From NCBI RefSeq assembly GCF_003945545.1, contig NZ_CP029617.1:1933001-1997000 (forward strand): 64,000 nt of DNA. Direction: 5' to 3'. This document shows, piece after piece, positions 41,982 through 55,131 of this stretch; position 1 is the first letter of the stretch; each line of letters begins with the position of its first letter. The translations under genes were made by a program, and so were the position numbers. Origin of the DNA: Streptomyces sp. WAC 01529. Lineage in GTDB: Bacteria; Actinomycetota; Actinomycetes; Streptomycetales; Streptomycetaceae. The notes under the pieces are model-generated. The model searched no databases. It saw only the letters and a program-made list of their open reading frames with translations, and was not told the DNA's origin.

Positions 41982-42818
41982 TCAGCCCTTGACCGCGCCC
42001 GCCGCGAGGCCCGAGCCCAGCTTCCGGTGCACGATCACGAAGAAGATCATCACCGGCACCGTGACCAGCGTGGAGCTGGCCATGACCGGACCCCAGGAGG
42101 TCGAGTTCTCCCCGAAGAACTGGTAGATCCCGACGGCGGCCGTGTACTTGTCGCTGCCCTTCATGAAGGTGTACGCGAAGACGAACTCGTTCCACGCCGT
42201 GATGAAGGCGAAGATCGAGGTGGCGACGAGCCCCGGCGCGACCAGCGGCAGCAGCACCGACCAGAACATGCGCGGCCAGGACGCCCCGTCGATGTACGCG
42301 GCCTCCTCGACCTCCTTCGGCACGGTGGCGACGAAGCCGCGCAGCGTCCAGATCGCGAAGGGCAGCGAGAGCGCGATGTAGACGATGCTCAGCCCGAGCA
42401 GGGAGTTGAGCATGTCGTAGTCCCGCATCTGGATGAAGAGCGGGATGACCAGCGCCTCCAGCGGCACCATCTGCACGATCAGGATCATGATCAGTACGGA
42501 GGTGCGGAAGCGGAACTTGAAGCGGGCCACCGCGATGGCCGCGAAGAGCGAGAGGACCCCGGCCGCGACGATCGTGGCGAGGCCGACGAGCGCCGAGTTC
42601 AGCAGATACGTACCGAAGTTGCCCTTCTCGAAGACGAACGTGAAGTGTTCGAGGCTGAGGCCGCTGGGCAGCACGTCCGAGCCGCGGGTGAGCGCCTTCG
42701 GGTCGAGCGCGGTGGAGATCATCCAGTAGACGGGGAAGAGGGTGAAGACGAGGAGCGCGGCGACGGCGACCGGTAGGCCGATGCGGCTCGCGAGGGTGGT
42801 GCGGTTGCGGGCGGTCAC
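41982..42818 (-). CDS. Sugar ABC transporter permease (MalG type)
   Basis: A 278-residue inner-membrane permease of the carbohydrate uptake-1 family. It has six hydrophobic segments, starting LPVAVAALLVFTLFPVYWM. The EAA loop near residue 185 reads EEAAYIDGASWPRMFWSVLLPL, which docks the ATPase. GTG at 42818 overlaps the stop of the first permease gene by four bases. No ATP-binding gene is in the operon; Streptomyces often share the MsiK ATPase among such importers. Confidence 0.93.
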   Translation of the reverse strand: MTARNRTTLASRIGLPVAVAALLVFTLFPVYWMISTALDPKALTRGSDVLPSGLSLEHFTFVFEKGNFGTYLLNSALVGLATIVAAGVLSLFAAIAVARFKFRFRTSVLIMILIVQMVPLEALVIPLFIQMRDYDMLNSLLGLSIVYIALSLPFAIWTLRGFVATVPKEVEEAAYIDGASWPRMFWSVLLPLVAPGLVATSIFAFITAWNEFVFAYTFMKGSDKYTAAVGIYQFFGENSTSWGPVMASSTLVTVPVMIFFVIVHRKLGSGLAAGAVKG

Positions 42819-43840
42819 AGTTCCTCCTCCCCCTGCCGGAAGAGCGTACGGATGTAGACGACGGTGATGATCAGCAGCAGCACGGTGAGCAGCACCGCGG
42901 CCGCGGCGCCCGCGCCGTAGTCGTTCTTGGCGAACGCCTCGATGTAGGAGTAGACGCCGAGGTTGTAGACGTCCGGGTTGGAGCCGTCGCCGCCCGGCAT
43001 CAGATAGATCTGGGTGAAGACCTTGAAGTCCCAGATGGTGGAGAGGATGGTCACCACCAGGAAGACGGGCTTGATCGTCGGCACGGTGATGTTCCAGAAC
43101 CGCTGCCAGGCGTTGGCGCCGTCCAGCTCCCCGGCCTCGTACAGCTCCTTGGGGATCGTCATCAGTCCGGCGAGGACGGTGATGGCGACGAACGGGAAGC
43201 CGTGGTGGATGACGTTGAGGGTGGCGATGGCGTAGAACGGGCCGCGCTCGGTGAACCAGTTGGTGGTCTCCGGGTCGATCAGGCCGAGGGAGCCCGCGAG
43301 CTGGCTCGCCATGCCGTCCTGCGGCTGGAAGAGCCAGATCCATACGTACGTTCCCGTCACCGCCGGCATGGCCCAGGCGGCGAGGATCGCGATGGAGCAG
43401 ATCAGCCGCCAGGTCGGCCCGAGGCGGTTGAGGAGCAGCGCCACCAGCGTGCCGAGGGCGACGGTCAGGCCGACGCAGGCGACGGCGAAGAAGACGGTGT
43501 TGGGCAGGACGGTCTTCCACAGCAGCTCGCCGGTGAGCAGGTCGCTGTAGTGGTCGAAGCCGGTGAACGTCCCTACGCCGCCGCCGAATTTGACCTCGTA
43601 GTCCTGGAGGGAGAGCTTGCCGACCTGGATGAGCGGCCAGAGCAGGAGGCCCGCGAGGACCACGAGGGAGGGGGCGAGCAGGAGCCAGGGGCGGGTGAGA
43701 GTGGTCAGTCTCTTGCGGCGGCGGGCGGCCTCGGCGCCGCCGTCGGGCCGCGGGGGGCCGCGGCGGGCGGGGGCCTTCGGTCCGCCGTCGACGAGCGTGT
43801 CCTTCACGACACTCGCGTCCTTCACAGTCGCGTCCTTCAC
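42815..43840 (-). CDS. Sugar ABC transporter permease (MalF type)
   Basis: The partner permease, up to 341 residues. The hydrophobic segments begin with PWLLLAPSLVVLAGLLLWP, and the EAA loop reads YEAGELDGANAWQRFWNITVP. The start is uncertain: three in-frame GTG codons (43840, 43825, 43807) lie in a 15-bp repeat encoding VKDA. I give the first because it lies 20 bases after the binding-protein stop. The first ~45 residues are polar and Arg-rich (cytoplasmic). Confidence 0.9.
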   Translation of the reverse strand: MKDATVKDASVVKDTLVDGGPKAPARRGPPRPDGGAEAARRRKRLTTLTRPWLLLAPSLVVLAGLLLWPLIQVGKLSLQDYEVKFGGGVGTFTGFDHYSDLLTGELLWKTVLPNTVFFAVACVGLTVALGTLVALLLNRLGPTWRLICSIAILAAWAMPAVTGTYVWIWLFQPQDGMASQLAGSLGLIDPETTNWFTERGPFYAIATLNVIHHGFPFVAITVLAGLMTIPKELYEAGELDGANAWQRFWNITVPTIKPVFLVVTILSTIWDFKVFTQIYLMPGGDGSNPDVYNLGVYSYIEAFAKNDYGAGAAAAVLLTVLLLIITVVYIRTLFRQGEEEL

Positions 43841-43860
43841 AGTGCCGAACCAGTCCTCGT

Positions 43861-45162
43861 TCAGTTGTCCTTGGCGAAGATCGCGTCCATGTCCTTGGCG
43901 GCCTTGTCGGCTGCTTCCTGGACGGACGACTTGCCGGTGAGGATCGACTGGACCATGCGCGGGATGACCTTGGAGGCCTGGATCTCGCCGTACGCCTTGG
44001 TCTTGGGGACCGTGGCACCGGCCTCCAGCATCTGCTTGGCGAACGGCTCGACCAGCGGGTCCTTCTTCGCCGCGATCTTCTTCAGCTCGGAGTTCTGGCC
44101 GGGGAAGTAGTTCGTCTGCTCGGCCCACTTGGCGGCGAACTCACCGGTGGTGAGCATCTTCACGAACTCCCAGGCGAGGTCCTTCTTGTCCGTGTCGAAC
44201 GTGGACAGATAGGAGCCGCCGAGGAAGGACTTGCTCATGCCGCCGTTCTGGCCCGGGATGGGGACCGCGCCGAGCTTGCCCTTGAGGGACGGGTTCTTGT
44301 CGACGATCGCCTTCGGGGTCCAGTTGCCGCCGATGGCCATCCCGATCTGGCTCTTGTTCCAGGCCTCGCCGACCTCCTTCTCCGTCCAGGTGCTGACCTT
44401 GGCCGGGGAGACCTTGTCCTTGGTGGCGAGGTCCGTGTAGAACTCGATGCCCTTGACGGCCTCGGGCGAGTTGATGCCGGACTTCCACTTCCCGCCGGAC
44501 TCGGTGGCCAGTTCGCCGCCCGCGCCCCACACGAAGGGGGCCGCGAACATCTCCGCGCCACCCGCCACCGGGAAGGCGACCAGGTTCGGCTCCTTCTCCT
44601 TGAGCGTCTTCGCGGCCGTCCGCAGCTCCTGCCACGTGGTGGGGGGCTTGATGTCGTGCTTGGCGAAGAGGTCCTTGCGGTAGACGAGCGAGCGGACGCC
44701 CGCGTACCAGGGCATGCCGTACTGCTTGCCGTCGAGCGTGCCCGCGTCCTTCAGGCCCTCGACCAGGTCGTCGCCGAGCCCCGACTTCTTCACCTCGTCG
44801 GTGACGTCGATGAGCGCGTCCGTCCTGGCGAACTGCGGCACCCAGGTCGTGCCGACCTCCGCCACGTCGGGCACCTGGTCGGGACCGCCCTCGATGGCGG
44901 TCGTGAACTTCTTCTGGGCGGTGGCCCACTGCTGGTACTCGACCTTGATCTTGGCGCCGGTCTTCTTCTCGAAGGCCTCCCCGGCCTCCTTGAAGAAGGG
45001 CCGCGCGTCGGGGTTGGTGCCCTCCATGATCCATACGGTGAGGGTCTTGCCCTTGCCGTCGGTGGCCTTGCCGCCCTCGTCGCCGTCGTCGCCGCCACAC
45101 GCCGTGGCGGTCAGTCCGAGACTCATGGCGATAGAAACAGCCGCGGTGACACGTCGCTTCAT
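43861..45162 (-). CDS. Sugar ABC transporter lipoprotein (substrate-binding)
   Basis: A 433-residue extracytoplasmic binding protein. The signal peptide ends in a lipobox LTATAC, so the mature protein is lipid-anchored at Cys22. The family-1 pattern is TLTVWIMEGTNPDARPFF at the start, then VGTTWVPQFA, MPWYAGVRSLVYRKDLF and GGNWTPKAIVD. ATG at 45162 with GGAGGGGG upstream. The operator region holds a core identical to the DasR box, hinting at aminosugar or chito-oligosaccharide uptake. The protein itself I can only place as an oligosaccharide binder. Confidence 0.92.
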   Translation of the reverse strand: MKRRVTAAVSIAMSLGLTATACGGDDGDEGGKATDGKGKTLTVWIMEGTNPDARPFFKEAGEAFEKKTGAKIKVEYQQWATAQKKFTTAIEGGPDQVPDVAEVGTTWVPQFARTDALIDVTDEVKKSGLGDDLVEGLKDAGTLDGKQYGMPWYAGVRSLVYRKDLFAKHDIKPPTTWQELRTAAKTLKEKEPNLVAFPVAGGAEMFAAPFVWGAGGELATESGGKWKSGINSPEAVKGIEFYTDLATKDKVSPAKVSTWTEKEVGEAWNKSQIGMAIGGNWTPKAIVDKNPSLKGKLGAVPIPGQNGGMSKSFLGGSYLSTFDTDKKDLAWEFVKMLTTGEFAAKWAEQTNYFPGQNSELKKIAAKKDPLVEPFAKQMLEAGATVPKTKAYGEIQASKVIPRMVQSILTGKSSVQEAADKAAKDMDAIFAKDN

Positions 45163-45220
45163 GCCGGCCCCCTCCAGGTTCCGATTGGTGGGAGCGATTG
45201 TGGTCACACAGGGCATAGGC

Positions 45221-45230
45221 GGTCTAGACC
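45221..45230. promoter_or_regulatory. DasR-like operator core GGTCTAGACC
   Basis: This is a perfect 10-bp palindrome 59 bases before the binding-protein ATG. The known DasR responsive element has the core TGGTCTAGACCA; here the inner ten bases match and the two outermost positions are C. GntR/HutC regulators generally favour such centres, so another family member could bind. Confidence 0.5.
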
Positions 45231-45261
45231 CATTGGGATAAGCGGCCGAACCGTAATGACG

Positions 45262-45308
45262 GTTGCGAGTGACGCAACATGCGCAGATGCCGTTGCGCAC
45301 CATGCAAC
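45262..45308. promoter_or_regulatory. Twin inverted repeats GTTGC-N7-GCAAC, 30 bp apart
   Basis: The first copy is 45262-45278 (arms extend to GTTGCG/CGCAAC) and the second 45292-45308. The copies are offset by exactly 30 bases, about three helical turns, so two dimers could sit on the same face. They lie 100-146 bases upstream of the sugar-binding-protein start. Confidence 0.55.
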
Positions 45309-45323
45309 CCAGACGTCACACGA

Positions 45324-45364
45324 CGGCGCCCGCCCTGGTCCGGTCGGGGACAAGGCGGGCGCCG
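45324..45364 (-). terminator. Hairpin behind gltD
   Basis: 11-bp perfect arms (45324-45334 and 45354-45364) around a 19-base loop, 45 bases beyond the gltD stop codon at 45409. The loop is large, so the call is moderate. Confidence 0.45.
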
Positions 45365-45408
45365 CGTCAGTTCCGTACGCCGTTGTACGGGACGTATGGG
45401 GGACGGGG

Positions 45409-46861
45409 CTACGCCATCAAGGCGCGGTCCGTCGGGCGGATCGGGGCCGGAAGATCACTCGCACCGGTGAGGAAGCGGTCAACACCGCGGGCCGCCGAAC
45501 GGCCCTCGGCGATCGCCCAGACGATGAGCGACTGGCCGCGGCCGGCGTCACCGGCGACGAAGACACCGGGCACGTTCGTCTGGAAGTCGGCGTCGCGCGC
45601 CACGTTGCCGCGCTCGTCGAGGTCCAGGGCGAACTGCTCCACCAGGCCGTTCTCGCGGTCGGTGCCGGTGAAGCCCATCGCGAGGGTGACCAGCTGGGCG
45701 GGGATCTTCCGCTCGGTTCCCGGCTTCTGGGTCAGCTTGCCGTCGATGAACTCGACCTCGACCAGGTGCAGGAACTGGACGTTGCCGTCCTCGTCGCCCT
45801 CGAAGTGCGTGGTCGAGACGGAGTAGACGCGCTCGCCGCCCTCCTCGTGCGCGGAGGTGACCTTGTAGAGCATGGGGAAGGTCGGCCACGGCTGGTGCGG
45901 CGCGCGGTCCTCGCCCGGCTTCGGCATGATCTCCAGCTGCGTCACGGAGGCCGCGCCCTGGCGGTGGGCGGTGCCCACGCAGTCCGCGCCCGTGTCGCCG
46001 CCGCCGATGACGACGACGTGCTTGCCCTCGGCGGTGATGGGGGGCGCCACGAAGTCGCCCTCCTGCACCTTGTTGGCGAGCGGCAGGTACTCCATGGCGA
46101 AGTGGATGCCGTTCAGGTCGCGGCCCGGGACGGGCAGGTCGCGGGAGATGGTGGCACCGGCGGCGATGACCACGGCGTCGTACCGCTTGCGCAGCTTCAT
46201 CGCGTCGATGTCCCGGCCGATCTCCACGCCGGTGCGGAACTTGGTGCCCTCCGCGCGCATCTGCTCGATACGGCGGTTGATGTGCCGCTTCTCCATCTTG
46301 AACTCGGGGATGCCGTAGCGCAGCAGGCCGCCGATGCGGTCGGCGCGCTCGTAGACGGCGACCGTGTGACCGGCGCGGGTCAGCTGCTGGGCGGCGGCGA
46401 GGCCCGCGGGGCCCGAGCCGATGACCGCGACCGTCTTGCCGGAGAGGCGCTCCGGGGCCTGGGGCGCCACGTCGCCGCGGTCCCACGCCTGGTCGATGAT
46501 GGAGACCTCGACGTTCTTGATGGTGACGGCGGGCTGGTTGATGCCGAGCACGCACGCCGACTCGCACGGGGCCGGGCAGAGACGGCCCGTGAACTCCGGG
46601 AAATTGTTCGTGGCGTGCAGGCGCTCCTGCGCGGCCGACCAGTCCTCGCGGTAGGCGAAGTCGTTCCACTCGGGGATGAGGTTCCCGAGCGGACAGCCGT
46701 TGTGGCAGAAGGGGATGCCGCAGTCCATGCAGCGCGAGGCCTGCTTGGAGATGATCGGCAGCAGGGACCCGGGAACGTAGACCTCGTTCCAGTCCCGCAC
46801 CCGCTCGCCCACCGGGCGGGTCTTGGCGACCTCACGGCCGTGGTTCAAAAAGCCCTTGGGA

Positions 46862-46869
<8 letters not shown>
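45409..46869 (-). CDS. gltD: Glutamate synthase (NADPH) small subunit
   Basis: 486 residues; passes electrons from NADPH through FAD and 4Fe-4S clusters to GltB. The N-terminal Cys-rich region (~38-100: [26 protein letters not shown]) holds the clusters. The FAD motif is [13 protein letters not shown] (~155), and the NADPH motif is [16 protein letters not shown] (~290). The late motif [21 protein letters not shown] is typical. ATG at 46869 overlaps gltB by eight bases, so the subunits are coupled in translation. Confidence 0.96.
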
Positions 46870-51430
<4,561 letters not shown>

Positions 51431-51737
51431 CGGCACTCCCGTCGTCGTCGTGGCATATGCAAGAGGCGAGGGACGACGTTGGCCCTGGCGAAATTTCGTG
51501 CAGGTTACATGATGGAACGCTTCTCGAAAAGCGGATAGCTCATTCCAACATGTGGACACCGCTCAAGAAGGTGGGAGCGGTTCGAAGGGGACCTTTGCGG
51601 ACAGATCCATGACCGAGGGCCCTGTGCGCCACAGGCCTCATTGCCCGCAGCGCTTACGGCTCATGCCCGGTGATCACGTATTCGAAACCGCCGAGTAACG
51701 GCTACTTATGCAAGACCCCGCATAGCTCTGCACCGCC
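51431..51737. other. Promoter region of gltBD (307 bp)
   Basis: No gene is apparent. The segment is A+T-richer than its surroundings and must contain the gltBD promoter. A GTTAC-N6-GAACG at 51504-51519 resembles half of a GlnR box but with mismatches. No leader hairpin or riboswitch was recognised. Confidence 0.5.
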
Positions 51738-52469
51738 TCATCCTACGGCCGTACCGAACAGACTGCCCAGGGCGTACGTCACACCCGCGGCCGCCCCGCC
51801 GAGCGCCAGCTGGCGCAGTCCGCTGAACCACCACGACCGCGCGGTCACCTTGGCGACCACCGCGCCGCAGGCGAAGAGCCCGATGAGCGCGAGCAGCAGG
51901 GCGGGCCACAGCGCGGTGGCACCGAGCAGATACGGCAGTACGGGGAGCAGGGCGCCCAGCGCGAACGCGCCGAACGAGGACACGGCCGCGACGGCCGGCG
52001 ACGGCAGGCCGCCCGGGTCGATGCCCAGCTCCTCGCGGGCGTGGATCTCCAGGGCCTGCTCGGGATCCTTGGAGAGCTGCCGGGCGACCTCGCGGGCGAG
52101 CCCCGGCTCGACGCCCCGCGACTCGTACAGCGCGGCCAGCTCCCGCTCCTCGTCCTTGGGGTGCTTGCGCAACTCCCGGCGCTCGATGTCCAGTTCGGCC
52201 TGGACCAGCTCGCGCTGCGAGGCGACGGAGGTGTACTCGCCGGCCGCCATGGAGAAGGCGCCCGCGGCGAGCCCCGCGAGGCCGGTGATGACGAGGGTCT
52301 GCTGCGAGACCGAGCCGCCCGCGACACCCGTCATCAGCGCCAGATTGGAGACGAGTCCGTCCATGGCGCCGAAGACGGCGGGGCGCAGCCAGCCGCCGTT
52401 GACGTCACGGTGGGTGTGGTTGTCGCGGTGCGCCTCGTGCAGCGTCGCTTCGGTCTCGATGATCGCCAT
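51738..52469 (-). CDS. VIT1/CCC1-family metal transporter
   Basis: A 243-residue membrane protein related to plant VIT1 and yeast CCC1 iron/manganese transporters. The N-terminal HRDVNGGWLRPAVFGAMDGLVSNLALMTGV is the family opening, with the Asp in the first helix. Then come GAFSMAAGEYTSVASQRE and a long charged metal-binding loop (~85-150, DEERELAALYESRG). Three more helices close the chain. ATG at 52469 with GAGGGGG in front; upstream in-frame codons lack a good site. Export of Fe2+ or Mn2+ is inferred from the family. Confidence 0.9.
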   Translation of the reverse strand: MAIIETEATLHEAHRDNHTHRDVNGGWLRPAVFGAMDGLVSNLALMTGVAGGSVSQQTLVITGLAGLAAGAFSMAAGEYTSVASQRELVQAELDIERRELRKHPKDEERELAALYESRGVEPGLAREVARQLSKDPEQALEIHAREELGIDPGGLPSPAVAAVSSFGAFALGALLPVLPYLLGATALWPALLLALIGLFACGAVVAKVTARSWWFSGLRQLALGGAAAGVTYALGSLFGTAVG

Positions 52470-52726
52470 GGTGTGGACCCCCTCAATGTTTGGACGACGT
52501 CGAAAGTACGCCCGAAAAAAATCTTCCGCCAGCAAGGAAGGCCGTACTTACCTGCGAAAACGCGCCTTGGCGGGGGCACCGCGGAGGTGGGTCCGGAGGC
52601 CCTGGCCCATGGCGATCCCAGGCGCGAAGGAGTGATCTGAGCCGTCGGACGCTCGTGTGAGCACCCGGCGTGGCAGGGATGCATCAAGCACCGCATCCAG
52701 CGGTCCGCGCAACAGGGAGGCACGGC
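52470..52726. promoter_or_regulatory. Divergent promoter region before the glycohydrolase operon
   Basis: These 257 bases separate the VIT1-family gene from the seven-gene operon. They contain an A7 run (52513-52520), unusual here, and GGGAGG at 52715-52720 as the ribosome-binding site of the first glycohydrolase. No clear operator palindrome was found. Confidence 0.4.
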
Positions 52727-53734
52727 ATGGCGTCCACCGCATGCGTTCCCTCGGTACCGGCGCCCGGCGACGCCGCCGACCTCCGCGAACGGGCGCGCGG
52801 CGCGCTGCTCGGCCTCGCGGTCGGCGACGCGCTCGGCGCACCCGCGGAGAACATGAAACCGTCCGAGATCCGGGCCCGTTGGGGCCGCATCACCGGATAC
52901 GTCACCGAGAACCCGGCGGGCACGGACGACACCGAGTACGCGATCTTCTCGGGGCTGCTGCTCGCCCGGCACGGCTCCGCGCTCACCGTCGCGCACGTCG
53001 AGGCCGCCTGGCACCAGTGGATCGCCGACCTGGACGAGGGGCCGTTTTGCGGCGCCGGCTTCAGCGAGCGCGGCACGCTGGAGAACCTGCGCCGCGGCCT
53101 CGCCGCGCCCATCTCGGCCCAGCACCGGCACGCCTGGAGCGACGGCCTCGCGATGCGGGCCGCTCCCTTCGGCGTCTTCGCCGCGGGGCGCCCCGCGGAG
53201 GCGGCCAGGCTGATCGCCGTCGACGGCTCGGTCAGCCATGACGGGGAGGGCATCTACGGCGGGCAGGCGGTCGCGGCGGGGGTGGCGGCGGCGATGGCGG
53301 GCGCGCGGGTGGACGCCGTCGTGACGGCGGCCCTCTCCGTCATCCCGGACGACTCCTGGACGTCACGCTCGCTGCGGCGGGCGGTCACGGTCGCCCACCG
53401 GGGCGAGCGCGCGGTCCGCTCCGCGGTGGTGATCGGGGGTTACCCCTGGACCGACCTCGCGCCGGAGGCGGTGGGGCTCGCCTTCGGGGCGTACGCGGCG
53501 GCGCGCGGCGACTTTCGCTGCGCGGTGCTTTCCGCGGTGAACATGGGGCGGGACGCCGATACGACGGCGGCGGTCGCGGGGGCGCTCGCCGGGGCGACGT
53601 GCGGGGCCTCCTCCATCCCCGAGCCGTGGGCCCTGGCGATCGGGCCCGCGCGGGGGAGCTGTCTGCCGTCCATGCGGGGGCATCACGTCCTGGACGTGGC
53701 GGAGCTTCTCCTTCCTGTGGGGGAGCCCTCGTGA
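52727..53734 (+). CDS. ADP-ribosylglycohydrolase-family protein 1
   Basis: 335 residues of the DraG/ARH fold, which hydrolyses N- or O-glycosidic ribose bonds with two Mg2+ ions. All metal motifs are present: GLAVGDALGAPAE (~30), GTDDTEYA (~70), and the C-terminal NMGRDADTTAAVAGALAGA. The chain covers the whole domain. ATG at 52727 with GGGAGG seven bases before. It is the first gene of a seven-gene unit, and its TGA overlaps the next GTG by four bases. Whether the substrate is ADP-ribosylated protein or a small N-riboside is unknown. Confidence 0.9.
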   Translation: MASTACVPSVPAPGDAADLRERARGALLGLAVGDALGAPAENMKPSEIRARWGRITGYVTENPAGTDDTEYAIFSGLLLARHGSALTVAHVEAAWHQWIADLDEGPFCGAGFSERGTLENLRRGLAAPISAQHRHAWSDGLAMRAAPFGVFAAGRPAEAARLIAVDGSVSHDGEGIYGGQAVAAGVAAAMAGARVDAVVTAALSVIPDDSWTSRSLRRAVTVAHRGERAVRSAVVIGGYPWTDLAPEAVGLAFGAYAAARGDFRCAVLSAVNMGRDADTTAAVAGALAGATCGASSIPEPWALAIGPARGSCLPSMRGHHVLDVAELLLPVGEPS

Positions 53735-55131
53735 ACCCCGACAACCCCGCCGCTTCGCGGCGGATCCCTCCCACCCACCCACCCGTTCACCCCGCGCCAT
53801 CCAGCGAACCGAAAGACCAGCCGACGCCCGCCCGCACCGCTGTTCCCACCGCACCCGCCGCACCCGCTGTGGGCCGCGCCGCTCCCGCCGTGGGCCGTGC
53901 CGCTTCCGCTGTGGGCAGGCGTTCCGCAGGGCGGAACGGGTGGGCACAGCCCCCGGCGCCGGGTGCCGACCAAGCGGGCCCCCGCATCGAAGGCCTGCTC
54001 CTAGGGCTGTCCGCAGGCGACGCCGCCGGCTGGCCCGCGGCTCGGCACCGGGCCGCCCGCATGCCCGAGTGGACCCGCCGCCTCACCCGCGAACTGGACA
54101 CCTTCGCCGAGCAGAACGCCACCACCACCCTCCCCGTCCCCATCGCCCTGAACCAGCCCCCCGAGCCCCTGCGCCTCGGCCCCTCCGACGACGCCGAATG
54201 GGCCGCCTTCACCGCCGAGTCCCTGCTCCGCGCGGCGGACGGCACCCTGGACCCCGGTCTGCCCCCGGACCGCAGGGTCCGCGCCGCCCTGGACCTCGCC
54301 TGGTCCACCCTCGCCGCCGAGGTCGCCGCCGCCGCGGCCCGCGCCCCCGAGGTGGAGTCCGCCGTACTCCCCCTGCGCGCCCGCATCTCCGTACGCGCGG
54401 GCCTCGGCAACCTCGCCGCGGGCCTGCGCCCGCCCGCCACCGGCCACGACAACCCGCACTTCTTCGACGACGCCGCCTGCGTACGCGCCTGCGTGCTCGC
54501 CCTCGTCCACCCCGGCGACCCCGAACGGGCCGCCGCCCTCGCGGAGTTCGACGCCCGCTACACCCAGGACGGCGACGGCACGCACGGCGCCCGCGCGATG
54601 GCCGCGGCGATCGCGGCGGCCCTCGGCGGCGCCGACGTCGAGCAGGCGGTGGACGCCGCGCTCGCCCAGCTCCCCGAGCACACCGAGATCGGCCGCAACG
54701 CCCGGCACGCGGTGAAGCTCGCCCACGACGCCGAGTGCGCCTTCGACCTCGTACCACTCCTTGAACATCAGATCGTCGACCACGTGTACAGCTACGGCAT
54801 CGCCGCCGCCGAGACCGTTCCGGTGGCCCTCGCCCTGGCCACCGCCGCGCGCGGCCGCATCCGCGAGGCCGTGCCCGCCGCCGCCTGTCTCTCCCGCGTC
54901 GCGGACTCGGCGCCCGCCCTCGCCGGAGCGCTGACCGGCGTCCTCGGCACTGCGGCCGCGATCCCCGAGGCCTGGCGCGCGACCTGCCGGACCCTCTCCG
55001 GCTGCACGCTCCCCCGCCTCGCCGGCACCGACCTGGTGGAACTCGCCGGGCACCTGGCACACACAGAACTGGCCGCCCCAGGTGGACAATTCCGGCATGA
55101 AGCCCATGCAGCCCACGAAGCCCACAGGTAG
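53731..55131 (+). CDS. ADP-ribosylglycohydrolase-family protein 2 (degenerate metal site)
   Basis: 466 residues from the GTG at 53731. The first ~85 residues are Pro/Ala-rich. They are encoded by a dispersed repeat and by three 21-bp units (PAVGRAA), so the true start could lie further in. The family domain begins at RIEGLLLGLSAGDAAGWPA. The first motif is GDAAG instead of GDALG, the TDDT equivalent is PSDDAEWAAF, and the last motif reads RVADSAPALAGAL where active members have RDAD(T/S). One metal-binding Asp is therefore lost. It is probably a regulatory or structural partner of its active neighbours; this is inference. Confidence 0.75.
   Translation: MNPDNPAASRRIPPTHPPVHPAPSSEPKDQPTPARTAVPTAPAAPAVGRAAPAVGRAASAVGRRSAGRNGWAQPPAPGADQAGPRIEGLLLGLSAGDAAGWPAARHRAARMPEWTRRLTRELDTFAEQNATTTLPVPIALNQPPEPLRLGPSDDAEWAAFTAESLLRAADGTLDPGLPPDRRVRAALDLAWSTLAAEVAAAAARAPEVESAVLPLRARISVRAGLGNLAAGLRPPATGHDNPHFFDDAACVRACVLALVHPGDPERAAALAEFDARYTQDGDGTHGARAMAAAIAAALGGADVEQAVDAALAQLPEHTEIGRNARHAVKLAHDAECAFDLVPLLEHQIVDHVYSYGIAAAETVPVALALATAARGRIREAVPAAACLSRVADSAPALAGALTGVLGTAAAIPEAWRATCRTLSGCTLPRLAGTDLVELAGHLAHTELAAPGGQFRHEAHAAHEAHR
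53745..53797. repeat. Dispersed intergenic repeat, copy 2 (inverted)
   Basis: This stretch starts with CCGCCGCTTCGCGGCGG, continues with the CCCACCCACCCACCC run and ends TTCACCCCGCG. It is the reverse complement of the element at 37279-37329 with few changes. It lies inside the predicted 5' coding part of glycohydrolase 2. Confidence 0.8.
53863..53925 (+). repeat. 21-bp tandem repeat (3 units)
   Basis: Units at 53863, 53884 and 53905 encode PAVGRAA, PAVGRAA and SAVGRRS. In-frame expansion in the low-complexity N-terminus of glycohydrolase 2. Confidence 0.75.

Noticed and set aside
51504..51519. GTTAC-N6-GAACG upstream of gltB as a GlnR box
   Set aside because: The first half site is good, but the second differs from GAAAC at key positions and no second box follows with the right spacing. 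Noted only as a possibility.
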